This document shows, piece after piece, positions 1 through 7,025 of a stretch of DNA of 10,165 nt. The translations under genes were made by a program, and so were the position numbers. The notes under the pieces are model-generated. The model saw nothing but the letters and a program-made list of their open reading frames with translations, ran no database searches and was not told the DNA's origin. The first letter of the stretch is position 1; each line of letters begins with the position of its first letter. Source of the DNA: Melaminivora alkalimesophila (GTDB lineage Bacteria > Pseudomonadota > Gammaproteobacteria > Burkholderiales > Burkholderiaceae_C); NCBI RefSeq assembly GCF_000282995.1, contig NZ_ALEE01000401.1:1-10165 (forward strand). The letters are read 5' to 3'.

Positions 1-1674
1 GCCGCGGCGGCCTTCCGCTGGCCGCGCATGGAGCACTTCAACTGGGCACTGGACCATTTCGACCGCCTGGCACGCGAGCAGTCGGAAGCGCCGGCGCTGT
101 GGATCGTGAACGAGGGCGCGGGCGAAGAGCGCGTGAGCTATGGCGAGATGGCGGCGCGCTCGGACCGCGTCGCGAACTGGTTGCGCGGCCTGGGCGTGGC
201 CCGCGGTGACCGGATCCTGGTCATGCTGGGCAACGAGGTGCCGCTGTGGGAGTCGTTGCTTGCGGCCTTCAAGCTGGGCGCGGTGGTGATCCCGGCCTCG
301 GCGCTGCTCACGCCCGAGGACCTGCGCGATCGCATTGGCCGGGGCGGCGTGCGCCACGTCATCGCCGGGCAGGCGCATGTGCCGAAGTTCGACGAGGTTT
401 CGGGCGACTACACGCGCATCTGCGTGGGTGCGGCACCGCAGGGTTGGACCGATTTCGCGGACAGCCGCCAGGGCAGCGCGGACTTCGCGCCCGACGGCCC
501 GACGCGCGCCGATGACCCGCTGCTGCTGTACTTTACGTCCGGCACGACCTCCAAGCCCAAGCTGGTGTTGCACACGCACCAGAGCTATCCCGTAGGGCAC
601 CTGTCGACCATGTTCTGGATCGGCATCCGGCCAGGTGACATCCACCTGAACATCTCCTCGCCGGGCTGGGCCAAGCACGCCTGGAGCTGCTTCTTTGCGC
701 CCTGGAACGCGGGGGCGTGCATCTTCGTGCACAACAACGAACGCTTCGCCGCCCGGCCGCTGCTGGAGGCTATGGCGCGCTGCCAGGTGAACACGCTGTG
801 CGCGCCGCCGACGGTGTGGCGCATGCTGATCCAGGAAGACTTGGCGGCGTGGCGTGACAGGTTGGCGCTGCGCGAGGTGATCGGTGCGGGCGAGCCTTTG
901 AATCCGGAGATCATCGAGCAGGTAAAGAGCGCCTGGGGCCTGACGCTGCGCGACGGCTACGGCCAGACCGAGACCACGGCGATCATCGGCAACGCGCCGG
1001 GGCTGCCGGTGAAGGCGGGCTCGATGGGCATGGCGCTGCCGGGCTACCGCGTGGCGCTGCTGGACGTGGACGGCAACGAGGCCGAGGACGGCGAGGTGGC
1101 GCTCAAGCTGGATGATGCACCCGGCGATGCGCCTGGAGGCCTCCCGGGCACGGGCCGGCCGCTCGGCCTGATGGCAGGCTACGCGGACAGCGCCGAGCGC
1201 ACCGCCGCCGTGATGGAAGGCGGCTACTACCGCACGGGCGACGTGGCGCGGCGCGACGAGGGCGGCTACTACACCTTCGTGGGTCGGGCCGACGACGTGT
1301 TCAAGGCGAGCGACTACCGCATCAGCCCCTTCGAGTTGGAGAGCATCCTGATCGAGCACGATTCGGTGGTGGAGGTGGCGGTGGTGCCCAGCCCCGATCC
1401 GGTGCGCCTGTCGGTGCCCAAGGCCTTCATCACGCTGGCGCAGGGCTGCACGCCCGACGCGCAGATGGCGCGCGAGATCCTGGCCTATGCGCGCGGCGCG
1501 CTGGCGCCGTACAAGCGCGTGCGGCGCATCGAGTTCGTGCAGGAACTGCCCAAGACCATCTCGGGCAAGATCCGCCGCGTGGCGCTGCGCCAGGAGGAGG
1601 CCGAGCGGCGCGGGCGCGGCGAGCGCGAGCAGGGCGAGTTCTTCGAGGAGGACTTCCCGGACCTCAAGGCCTGA
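1..1674 (+). CDS. Acyl-CoA synthetase, AMP-forming (ANL superfamily), 5' end outside window
   Basis: This enzyme would activate a carboxylic acid with ATP to an acyl-adenylate and then to the acyl-CoA thioester in the cytoplasm. Numbering from the ATG at 28, the adenylation motif YFTSGTTSKPK is at residues 168-178, GYGQTET at 310-316, YRTGD at 401-405, and the hinge region GRADDVFKASDYRIS at 419-433. The C-terminal PKTISGK at 508-514 carries the expected catalytic lysine, K514. The layout matches medium-chain/benzoate-type acyl-CoA synthetases. The reading frame is open from base 1, and the nine codons before the ATG read AAAAFRWPR. F-x-W-P followed by HFNWALDHFD is typical internal N-terminal sequence of this family, so the true start is probably upstream of the window and the ATG at 28 is internal. 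The substrate cannot be read from the sequence. An ABC exporter gene follows after 27 bases. Confidence 0.9.
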   Translation, partial: AAAAFRWPRMEHFNWALDHFDRLAREQSEAPALWIVNEGAGEERVSYGEMAARSDRVANWLRGLGVARGDRILVMLGNEVPLWESLLAAFKLGAVVIPASALLTPEDLRDRIGRGGVRHVIAGQAHVPKFDEVSGDYTRICVGAAPQGWTDFADSRQGSADFAPDGPTRADDPLLLYFTSGTTSKPKLVLHTHQSYPVGHLSTMFWIGIRPGDIHLNISSPGWAKHAWSCFFAPWNAGACIFVHNNERFAARPLLEAMARCQVNTLCAPPTVWRMLIQEDLAAWRDRLALREVIGAGEPLNPEIIEQVKSAWGLTLRDGYGQTETTAIIGNAPGLPVKAGSMGMALPGYRVALLDVDGNEAEDGEVALKLDDAPGDAPGGLPGTGRPLGLMAGYADSAERTAAVMEGGYYRTGDVARRDEGGYYTFVGRADDVFKASDYRISPFELESILIEHDSVVEVAVVPSPDPVRLSVPKAFITLAQGCTPDAQMAREILAYARGALAPYKRVRRIEFVQELPKTISGKIRRVALRQEEAERRGRGEREQGEFFEEDFPDLKA

Positions 1675-1701
1675 GCGCGGCCGGTTCGGCTTCCTCACCA
1701 C

Positions 1702-3498
1702 GTGGCCGCTGCTTCGCCCCGTTCCGCTGCCGCGCCGCGCGGGCGGCCGCGCGCCTTGCGGGCGCTCCTGCCCTTCCTGCGGCCGTACCGCGGGCCGATC
1801 GCGGCGGCGCTGGCGCTGCTGCTGCTGGCGGCGCTGGCGACGCTGGCCTTTCCGCTGGCGCTGCGCCAGCTGATCGACCAGGGCCTGCCCGGTGGTGGCG
1901 ATGCCAGCGCCCTGCGCAGGCACTTCGGGCTGTTGTTCGGCGTGGCGGTGGCTGTGGGGGTGTTCTCGGCGGGGCGCTATTACGCCATGAGCTGGCTGGG
2001 CGAGCGCGTGACGGCCGACCTGCGCAGCAGCGTCTATGCCCATGTGCTGCGGCAAAGCCCGGCGTTTTTCGAGACCACGCAGACGGGCGAGGTGCTGTCG
2101 CGGCTGACGGCGGACGCCACGCTGGTGCAGACGGTGATCGGCTCGTCGTTCTCGCTGGGGCTGCGCAACGCGGTGCTCGGGGCGGGGGCGCTGGCGATGC
2201 TGGTGTGGACGAACCCGCTGGTGATGTCGGCGGCGCTGGCGGCCGTGCTGGTGGTGGTGTTGCCGGCGATGTGGATCGGGCGCAGCGTGCGCCGCCTCTC
2301 GCGTGCCAGCCAGGATCGCGTGGCCGACGCCAGCGCCATCGCTGCCGAGGTGCTGGGCGCCATTCCGGTGGTGCAGGGCTTCACGGCGGAGGGGCGCGAG
2401 GCAGCGCGCTTTGCGGCTTCGGCCGAGGAGGCGTTCCGCACTGCCGTGCGCAGAAGTGGCGTGCGCGCGGCGCTGGTCGCCTTCATCATCATCGCCAACG
2501 CGGCGCTGCTGCTGTGGGGGCTGTACCGCGGCAGCCAGGCGGTGCTCGCCGGGCAGATGAGCGCCGGCAGCCTGGGCCAGACCATCGTCTATGCGCTGTT
2601 CCTCGCGGGCGCGGTGGCCGTGCTGGGCGAGGTGTATGGCGATCTGCTGCGCGCGGCGGGGGCGATGGAGCGGTTGATGGAGCTGTTGGCGACCGAGCCG
2701 GAGATCCGCTCACCGGAGCCGGGCTCGGCCGTGCAGTTCGCTCCTGGGGCGCCGCTGGCGGTGGCCTTCGAAGGGGTGGGGTTCCACTATCCGTCGCGGC
2801 CGGACCGTGCCGCCCTGAGTGGCTTCACGCTGCGCCTGGAGCCGGGCGAGACGGTGGCGCTGGTGGGCGCCAGCGGGGCGGGCAAGTCCACGGTGTTCCA
2901 GCTGCTGCAGCGGTTTTATGACGTGGGGGAGGGGCGCATCCTGCTGGGCGGGCAGGACATTCGGCATTGGGAACTGCACGCGCTGCGCGAGCGCATCGCG
3001 ACCGTGCCGCAGGACGCGGTGATCTTCTCCAGCAGCGCGCTCGACAACATCCGTTACGCCCGGCCCGAGGCCACGCGCGAGCAGGTCGTCGCCGCCGCGC
3101 GTGCCGCATTCGCGCATGAGTTCATCGAGGCGCTGCCCGAGGGCTACGACACCTTCCTGGGCGAGCACGGCGTGCGGCTGTCGGGCGGGCAGCGCCAGCG
3201 GATTGCCATCGCGCGGGCGCTGCTCAAGGATGCGCCGGTGCTGTTGCTCGACGAAGCCACCAGCGCGCTGGACGCGCACAGCGAGCGGGCGGTGCAGCAG
3301 GCGCTCGACGCGGCACTCGCGCAGGGTGCCGGCAAGCGCATCACGCTGGTCATCGCGCACCGGCTGGCGACGGTGCAGCACGCCGATCGGATCGTGGTGC
3401 TGGACCACGGGCGCATCGTGGAGCAGGGCAGCCACGCGGAGCTGGTGGCCAAGGGCGGGGTGTACGCGCGGCTGGCGCAGTTGCAGTTTGGCGTGTGA
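1702..3498 (+). CDS. MsbA-type ABC transporter, fused permease and ATPase (half-transporter)
   Basis: This is an inner-membrane exporter half-molecule of 598 residues that should work as a homodimer, a normal length for the MsbA/LmrA-like class. The N-terminal half has about six hydrophobic segments, near residues 31-54, 75-95, 153-169, 172-192, 256-274 and 293-310. The ATPase half has Walker A GASGAGKST (389-397), the Q-loop glutamine Q437, signature LSGGQRQR (493-500), Walker B VLLLDEATSALD (513-524, catalytic E518) and the H-loop H553, so it appears fully competent. The start is a GTG at 1702, the first start-type codon after the in-frame stop of the preceding gene; no clear ribosome binding site is visible, so translational coupling to the synthetase is plausible. 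The substrate is unknown; lipids, lipid A precursors or drugs are all possible for this class. Co-transcription with the upstream acyl-CoA synthetase is inferred from the 27-base gap. Confidence 0.93.
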   Translation: MAAASPRSAAAPRGRPRALRALLPFLRPYRGPIAAALALLLLAALATLAFPLALRQLIDQGLPGGGDASALRRHFGLLFGVAVAVGVFSAGRYYAMSWLGERVTADLRSSVYAHVLRQSPAFFETTQTGEVLSRLTADATLVQTVIGSSFSLGLRNAVLGAGALAMLVWTNPLVMSAALAAVLVVVLPAMWIGRSVRRLSRASQDRVADASAIAAEVLGAIPVVQGFTAEGREAARFAASAEEAFRTAVRRSGVRAALVAFIIIANAALLLWGLYRGSQAVLAGQMSAGSLGQTIVYALFLAGAVAVLGEVYGDLLRAAGAMERLMELLATEPEIRSPEPGSAVQFAPGAPLAVAFEGVGFHYPSRPDRAALSGFTLRLEPGETVALVGASGAGKSTVFQLLQRFYDVGEGRILLGGQDIRHWELHALRERIATVPQDAVIFSSSALDNIRYARPEATREQVVAAARAAFAHEFIEALPEGYDTFLGEHGVRLSGGQRQRIAIARALLKDAPVLLLDEATSALDAHSERAVQQALDAALAQGAGKRITLVIAHRLATVQHADRIVVLDHGRIVEQGSHAELVAKGGVYARLAQLQFGV

Positions 3499-3554
3499 AT
3501 GCCTTGAGCGCGCAGGCGGATGCAGGGCGTGCTGTCGTGGGCGAGGTCTGGCGG

Positions 3555-3588
3555 TCCGCCACGCTGCGAAATATAGCGTTTTGGCGGA
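3555..3588 (+). promoter_or_regulatory. Bulged inverted repeat between ABC transporter and fic gene (terminator or operator)
   Basis: The arms TCCGCC+ACGCT (3555-3565) and AGCGT+TTT+GGCGGA (3575-3588) pair perfectly over 11 bp apart from a TTT bulge, with a 9-base loop GCGAAATAT. A third copy of the outer half-site, TGGCGG, lies at 3549-3554. It forms its own dyad TGGCGGTCCGCCA (3549-3561) with the left arm. Downstream comes GTGAAGGGGG and only four T bases, which is weak for a Rho-independent terminator, so an operator or leader structure for the fic gene is equally possible. A TATAGC sequence at 3572-3577 sits in the loop side but no good -35 lies 17 bases upstream. Confidence 0.5.
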
Positions 3589-3610
3589 GTGAAGGGGGTT
3601 TTCTAGCAAA

Positions 3611-5206
3611 ATGGCTGCATCCATAGTGAAAGTGCAGTCCATGCCCGACACCCTTTTGGGCTTTCGCCGGCTCGCGGAAATCTACGGCATCCAGCTGGCG
3701 CAGCCGCTGTTCACGCGCAGCCGCCTGGGTCCGGTGCGCCAGCGCGAAGCGACGGACGGTCAGGAAATACGCACCTGGCCGGCCCGCTACCAGCCCGCCG
3801 ACAGCTTCCGCGGGCACTTCGAATTCGGTCTGAAGTATGAGCGGCTGAGCCTGGAGTTCTTTTCGCGCCTGTTCCACCGCATCGAGCCGGAGGACGTGGC
3901 GGCCTGGGTGAGGGACGAGCCCACGGGGAGCTATGCGCGGCGCGCTGCCTTCTTCTACGAATGGTTCACCGGGCGGCAACTGGCCGTCCCGGACACGGCA
4001 CCCAACGTGGGATACGTGAACGCGATCGATGCCGGCCAATACTTGGTCGCCCAGCGACCGGAGCGGGTGAGACGCTGGCGCGTGAATGACAACCTGCCAG
4101 GCTCGCGCGATTTCTGCCCGATGGTCTTCCTCGGGCCTCAGGAGCAGCGCGATTGGCTCTACGACGTGGCGGCGGGTGTCCAGACGCTCGACGACACCTA
4201 CGGGCCAGAACTGCTCCTGCGCAGCGCGGCCTGGCTGACGTTCAAGGAGTCGCGAGCCAGCTTCGCGATCGAGCACGAGGCGGACCAGCAGGACCGGGTG
4301 AAGCGCTTTGCGATGGCCATCGCCCACTACAGCGGCCGCATGGACGATCCGATGGCGCCAGAGCAATTGCTCGTGCTGCAGCGGGCTGTGCTCGGAGACG
4401 CATCACTGCGGGCGGGCATTCGGCAATCGCCCGTGTTCGTCGGCGAGCGTGGTTTTGCCGGCGAGATCGTGCACTACATCGCGCCGCCCGCGCAGCTGGT
4501 GGTGGACATGCTCGATGCATTGCGCCGCTTCGAGGCCCGCACGCGGGGCGCGAGCCCGGTGGCGCGCGCGGCGGCCGTGTCGTTCGCCTTCATCTATCTG
4601 CACCCGCTCGCCGATGGCAACGGCCGCATTCACCGCTTTCTGATCCATCACCTGCTCGCGGCGGACAAGGTGGTGCCGGCCAACATCATCGTGCCGGTGT
4701 CGGCCACGATCGCCGGCTCGGCCAAAGGGCGGGCCAACTATGACCTGGCCCTGCAGGCCTTCTCGCGGCCCTTCACGCAGATGTACGCCGATGCCTACCG
4801 CTTTGGGCGAAAGAGCGTGTGCCCGGACGGCGTCGAGACCAATTTCGAGTTCCTGCAGACTCAGGATGCGCAGCATGCGTGGCGCTACCCTGACCTGGCC
4901 GGGCAGGCGCGCTATCTGAGCGGCGTGCTGCGCCAGACGGTCGAGCAGGAGATGGCACAGGAGGCCCTGGCGCTGCGCCGGAACGACCAAGCGCGGGCGG
5001 CGATCAAGGACTTCGTCGAGATGCCGGACGCGGATGCGGACCGGATCATCCGTTCGCTCAAGGAAGGAGGCTGGCAGGTGAGCAACAAGCTGCGCAAAGG
5101 ACTGCCACAGATCTTTGCGGAGGATGGGGCCTTCTATCCAAGGCATGCGCAGATCATCGCTGCGGTGCAGGCTGTGTTTGCAAGCGACGAATCGGGAGCC
5201 AATTAG
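3611..5206 (+). CDS. Fic-domain protein (probable AMP-transferase) with N-terminal inhibitory motif
   Basis: Fic proteins transfer AMP or a related nucleotide moiety onto hydroxyl side chains of target proteins. The active-site loop is HPLADGNGRIHR at residues 331-342; the catalytic H331, metal-binding D335, N337 and phosphate-binding R339 and R342 are all kept, while the usual third-position F is L. The substrate-clamping flap FVGERGFAGEIVHYIAP spans about 276-292. About 110 residues before the active site, S217-F-A-I-E221-H222 matches the inhibitory helix motif (S/T)xxxE(G/N) except for H in the last place, which suggests a class II, self-inhibited enzyme. A conserved stretch YARRAAFFYEWFTG lies at 108-121, and the charged C-terminal part (about 440-531) resembles a helical or winged-helix segment. 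The start at 3611 has AAGGGGG at 3592-3598; M11 (3641) is an alternative without a ribosome binding site. There is no evident antitoxin partner. The target is unknown. Confidence 0.9.
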   Translation: MAASIVKVQSMPDTLLGFRRLAEIYGIQLAQPLFTRSRLGPVRQREATDGQEIRTWPARYQPADSFRGHFEFGLKYERLSLEFFSRLFHRIEPEDVAAWVRDEPTGSYARRAAFFYEWFTGRQLAVPDTAPNVGYVNAIDAGQYLVAQRPERVRRWRVNDNLPGSRDFCPMVFLGPQEQRDWLYDVAAGVQTLDDTYGPELLLRSAAWLTFKESRASFAIEHEADQQDRVKRFAMAIAHYSGRMDDPMAPEQLLVLQRAVLGDASLRAGIRQSPVFVGERGFAGEIVHYIAPPAQLVVDMLDALRRFEARTRGASPVARAAAVSFAFIYLHPLADGNGRIHRFLIHHLLAADKVVPANIIVPVSATIAGSAKGRANYDLALQAFSRPFTQMYADAYRFGRKSVCPDGVETNFEFLQTQDAQHAWRYPDLAGQARYLSGVLRQTVEQEMAQEALALRRNDQARAAIKDFVEMPDADADRIIRSLKEGGWQVSNKLRKGLPQIFAEDGAFYPRHAQIIAAVQAVFASDESGAN

Positions 5207-5470
5207 GGCTATGCCAATGGATGCGCAGCATGACTTCCACAGCAAAGGGAGGCCGCCCGCGCCGGCCCCCGGGCATGTAGGGGCTGATCAAGGCCACCAA
5301 CTCGCCCCAGGGCACCACCTGCTCCATCTCCTTCAGGAACACGCGTCGGCGCGTGCGCTTGCTCGACTGGCCCAGGCCAAGGCCAAGGTTTTGCTGCCTC
5401 ATGGGGCGTATCGTCTCAGCTGTGTGATGAGGGCGCTAGCACGGGCGCGGCGGATTTATGCAGAGGTTCC
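5207..5470 (-). mobile_element. Truncated IS5-family element (one end retained)
   Basis: Read on the minus strand, the element starts at 5470 with GGAACCTCTGCATAAATCCG (5451-5470), which resembles IS5-family terminal inverted repeats, followed by about 50 bases of leader and the transposase start codon at 5402. The far end is lost; recognisable transposase sequence stops near 5217. TTAG, which fits the 4-bp (C/T)TA(A/G) target preference of the IS5 group, occurs directly outside the retained end (5471-5474) and again at 5203-5206, before the unrecognised left edge. The left edge, GGCTATGCCAATGG, does not match the right inverted repeat well, so calling the two TTAG copies a target duplication is speculative. 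Confidence 0.7.
5217..5402 (-). pseudogene. IS5-family transposase, N-terminal remnant
   Basis: The minus-strand frame from the ATG at 5402 begins MRQQNLGLG and continues with RTRRRVFLKEMEQVVPW, ELVALISPYMP and GRPPFAVEVMLRIH. This is the N-terminal (DUF772-type) region of IS5-family transposases. The match stops after about 62 residues, near base 5217, whereas intact family members run to roughly 320 residues. The catalytic DDE domain is therefore absent and the fragment cannot transpose. The frame continues only as unrelated sequence that runs antisense into the end of the fic gene. The fragment lies between the convergent fic gene and the membrane-protein gene. Confidence 0.82.
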
Positions 5471-6007
5471 TTAGTCTGGCCGAGGCTGCTGGGCACGAAC
5501 AGACAGCCACCATCGGATCATCCAAAGCGTGGCCCCGACTGCAGCACAGACGGTCATGATCCCATACACATCATCGTGCGCCACCATGTCCAGCAGCGGA
5601 TTGGCAGACATGAGGGGCGCGAACGGGGCCATGTCGGCATGCATCAACCCGTCCAGCACGAGGTGGCTGAATGTCCCAAGAAACGCGCCCAGCCACACCG
5701 CAGGCGCGGAGACGGATTCAGGATAAATCCAGCGGGTGAATCCGTAATGCGCGACCTCCGTGTTGTAGCGGCCCACGATCATTCTTATGAGCCAAGGCGC
5801 GAGCAGCGCCGCGACCACACCCACCACGATGGCGCCCCACAGGGTGTGGCTGATGCCGTGCAGGACGTCATCATCACGAATCATTCGCACCCCGGGCTCG
5901 ATGTCGATCAAGACCTGGGCCAAGCCAAAACTGACGATGCTGATGCGATGGCCGAGCGCAGCCTTGGCGACAAGCCCGGCCCCCATGTGAAAGGGGGTGA
6001 ATGGCAC
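5471..6007 (-). CDS. Small membrane protein, YdjM-like putative metal-dependent hydrolase
   Basis: This is a protein of 178 residues from a GTG start at 6007, chosen because it gives the N-terminus MPFTPFHMG typical of this family. A longer open frame to 6088 adds 27 residues of unlikely composition and enters the mms terminator stem. Hydrophobic stretches lie near 21-36, 55-76, 103-121 and 147-168. Candidate metal ligands are spread along the chain: H7, D35, H50 and H54 (HGISHT), H115 and D119 (SHLVLDGLMHAD), H123 and D125, followed by PFAP and NP. The arrangement recalls the LexA-regulated inner-membrane YdjM family (PF04307), but the similarity is by motif only and no reaction is established. 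No ribosome binding site is seen before the GTG. The TAA stop coincides with the edge of the IS remnant, so the last few residues could have been altered by that event. Confidence 0.75.
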   Translation of the reverse strand: MPFTPFHMGAGLVAKAALGHRISIVSFGLAQVLIDIEPGVRMIRDDDVLHGISHTLWGAIVVGVVAALLAPWLIRMIVGRYNTEVAHYGFTRWIYPESVSAPAVWLGAFLGTFSHLVLDGLMHADMAPFAPLMSANPLLDMVAHDDVYGIMTVCAAVGATLWMIRWWLSVRAQQPRPD

Positions 6008-6039
6008 GAATGACGATAGATTACAGCGGTTTTTGAACT

Positions 6040-6086
6040 GGAAAAAGAACGGAGGTTGCCGGCTTGGGAAAGGCGATGCCGGCAAC
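6040..6086 (-). terminator. Probable Rho-independent terminator of the mms operon
   Basis: On the minus strand, nine bases after the mmsB stop, GTTGCCGGC (6086-6078) and GCCGGCAAC (6063-6055) form a perfect 9-bp stem with a 14-base loop. CTCCGTTCTTTTTCC follows, so a T-rich tract starts about six bases after the stem. The loop is longer and the T tract further away than in an ideal terminator, but position and orientation fit the end of the operon well. Confidence 0.65.
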
Positions 6087-6095
6087 AACAGCAGC

Positions 6096-6992
6096 TCACC
6101 CTTGCTTTTGCACCATCTTGATCACGCTGGAGAAATCCTCCGCTCCATGCCCCGCGAGGCTGTGCGCCGCATACAGCGCCCGCGCCAACCCGCCGAGCGG
6201 CGTGCTGGCCTTCATGGCCATGGCGTTTTCCTGCGCGAGGCCGAGGTCCTTGAGCATCAGGTCCGTCCCGAACCCACCCGCATAGCCCTTGCTCGCCGGT
6301 GCGTTCTCGTGCACGCCGGGATAGGGGTTGTATTTCTCCAGCGCCCAGTTGCCGCCCGAGCTGCGGCGCATGATCTCGGCCAGCACCTTGGGATCCAGGC
6401 CGTTGGCCACGCCCAGGGCCATGGCCTCGCTGGTGCCGATCATCAGGATGCCCAGCAGCATGTTGTTGCAGATCTTGGCGGTCTGGCCGGCGCCCACGCT
6501 GCCTGCGTGGAAGATGTTCGCGCCCATCTTCTCCAGGATCGGACGGGCGCGCTCCAGGTCGGCGTCGCTGCCGCCGACCATGAAAGTGAGCGTGCCGGCA
6601 ATCGCCCCGCCCGTGCCGCCCGAGACGGGCGCGTCGATGAAGGCGATGCCCGCGGCTTCGGCGGCCTTGGCGACCTTTTGGCTGGTGGCGGCGGCAATGG
6701 TCGAGCTGTCGATGACCAACGTGCCCTTGGCGATGTGGGCGAGCAGCCCGCCCTGGCCGTCCTTGCCCAGGAACAGGCCCTCCACGTGCTGGCTGGCCGG
6801 CAGCATGGTGACCACGGCCTCAGCGCCCTGGACCGCGTCTTCGGCGCTGCTGGCGATGGTCAGCCCTTCGGCCCGGGCCTTGGCAAGGGCGTCCTGGCTC
6901 AGGTCGAAGGCCTTGACCTGGTGGCCGGCCTTGTGGAGGTTGACGGCCATCGGGCCGCCCATGTGGCCGAGGCCGATGAAGGCGATTTGCAT
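6096..6992 (-). CDS. mmsB: 3-hydroxyisobutyrate dehydrogenase
   Basis: The enzyme oxidises 3-hydroxyisobutyrate to methylmalonate semialdehyde with NAD+, the penultimate step of valine breakdown before propionyl-CoA. At 298 residues it is the usual family length. The N-terminal Rossmann motif is GLGHMGGPMA (7-16). The substrate-binding segment DAPVSGGTGGA is at 120-130, and GAGQTAKICNN at 168-177 supplies the catalytic lysine K173 and N177. The start codon at 6992 is preceded by AAGGAGA (7007-7001) at eight bases spacing. It is the last gene of the operon, 33 bases after the acyl-CoA dehydrogenase. Related tartronate semialdehyde reductases share the fold, but the mms context decides the assignment. 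Confidence 0.93.
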   Translation of the reverse strand: MQIAFIGLGHMGGPMAVNLHKAGHQVKAFDLSQDALAKARAEGLTIASSAEDAVQGAEAVVTMLPASQHVEGLFLGKDGQGGLLAHIAKGTLVIDSSTIAAATSQKVAKAAEAAGIAFIDAPVSGGTGGAIAGTLTFMVGGSDADLERARPILEKMGANIFHAGSVGAGQTAKICNNMLLGILMIGTSEAMALGVANGLDPKVLAEIMRRSSGGNWALEKYNPYPGVHENAPASKGYAGGFGTDLMLKDLGLAQENAMAMKASTPLGGLARALYAAHSLAGHGAEDFSSVIKMVQKQG

Positions 6993-7025
6993 GGGTTGTG
7001 TCTCCTTGAAAGAATCGTTGGGGTC

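Noticed and set aside
3549..3577. A sigma-70 promoter for fic using TATAGC at 3572-3577
   Set aside because: The sequence 17 bases upstream (TGGCGG) matches only two of six -35 positions, so the call is not supportable beyond noting the -10-like sequence.
2710..3651. Long minus-strand frames opposite the ABC transporter and fic genes (also 3350-4366 and 4403-5245)
   Set aside because: Their translations are Arg/Ala/His-rich without domains, while the plus-strand frames carry complete catalytic motifs. They are shadows of codon bias.
5154..5216. Extension of the transposase frame past residue 62
   Set aside because: The sequence after LRIH is unrelated to IS5 transposases and lies partly antisense to the 3' end of fic; it is read-through of the broken frame.
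5115..5474. A plus-strand frame across the IS remnant
   Set aside because: It starts within the fic gene in another frame and crosses the IS end. The minus-strand reading has clear transposase similarity and this one has none.
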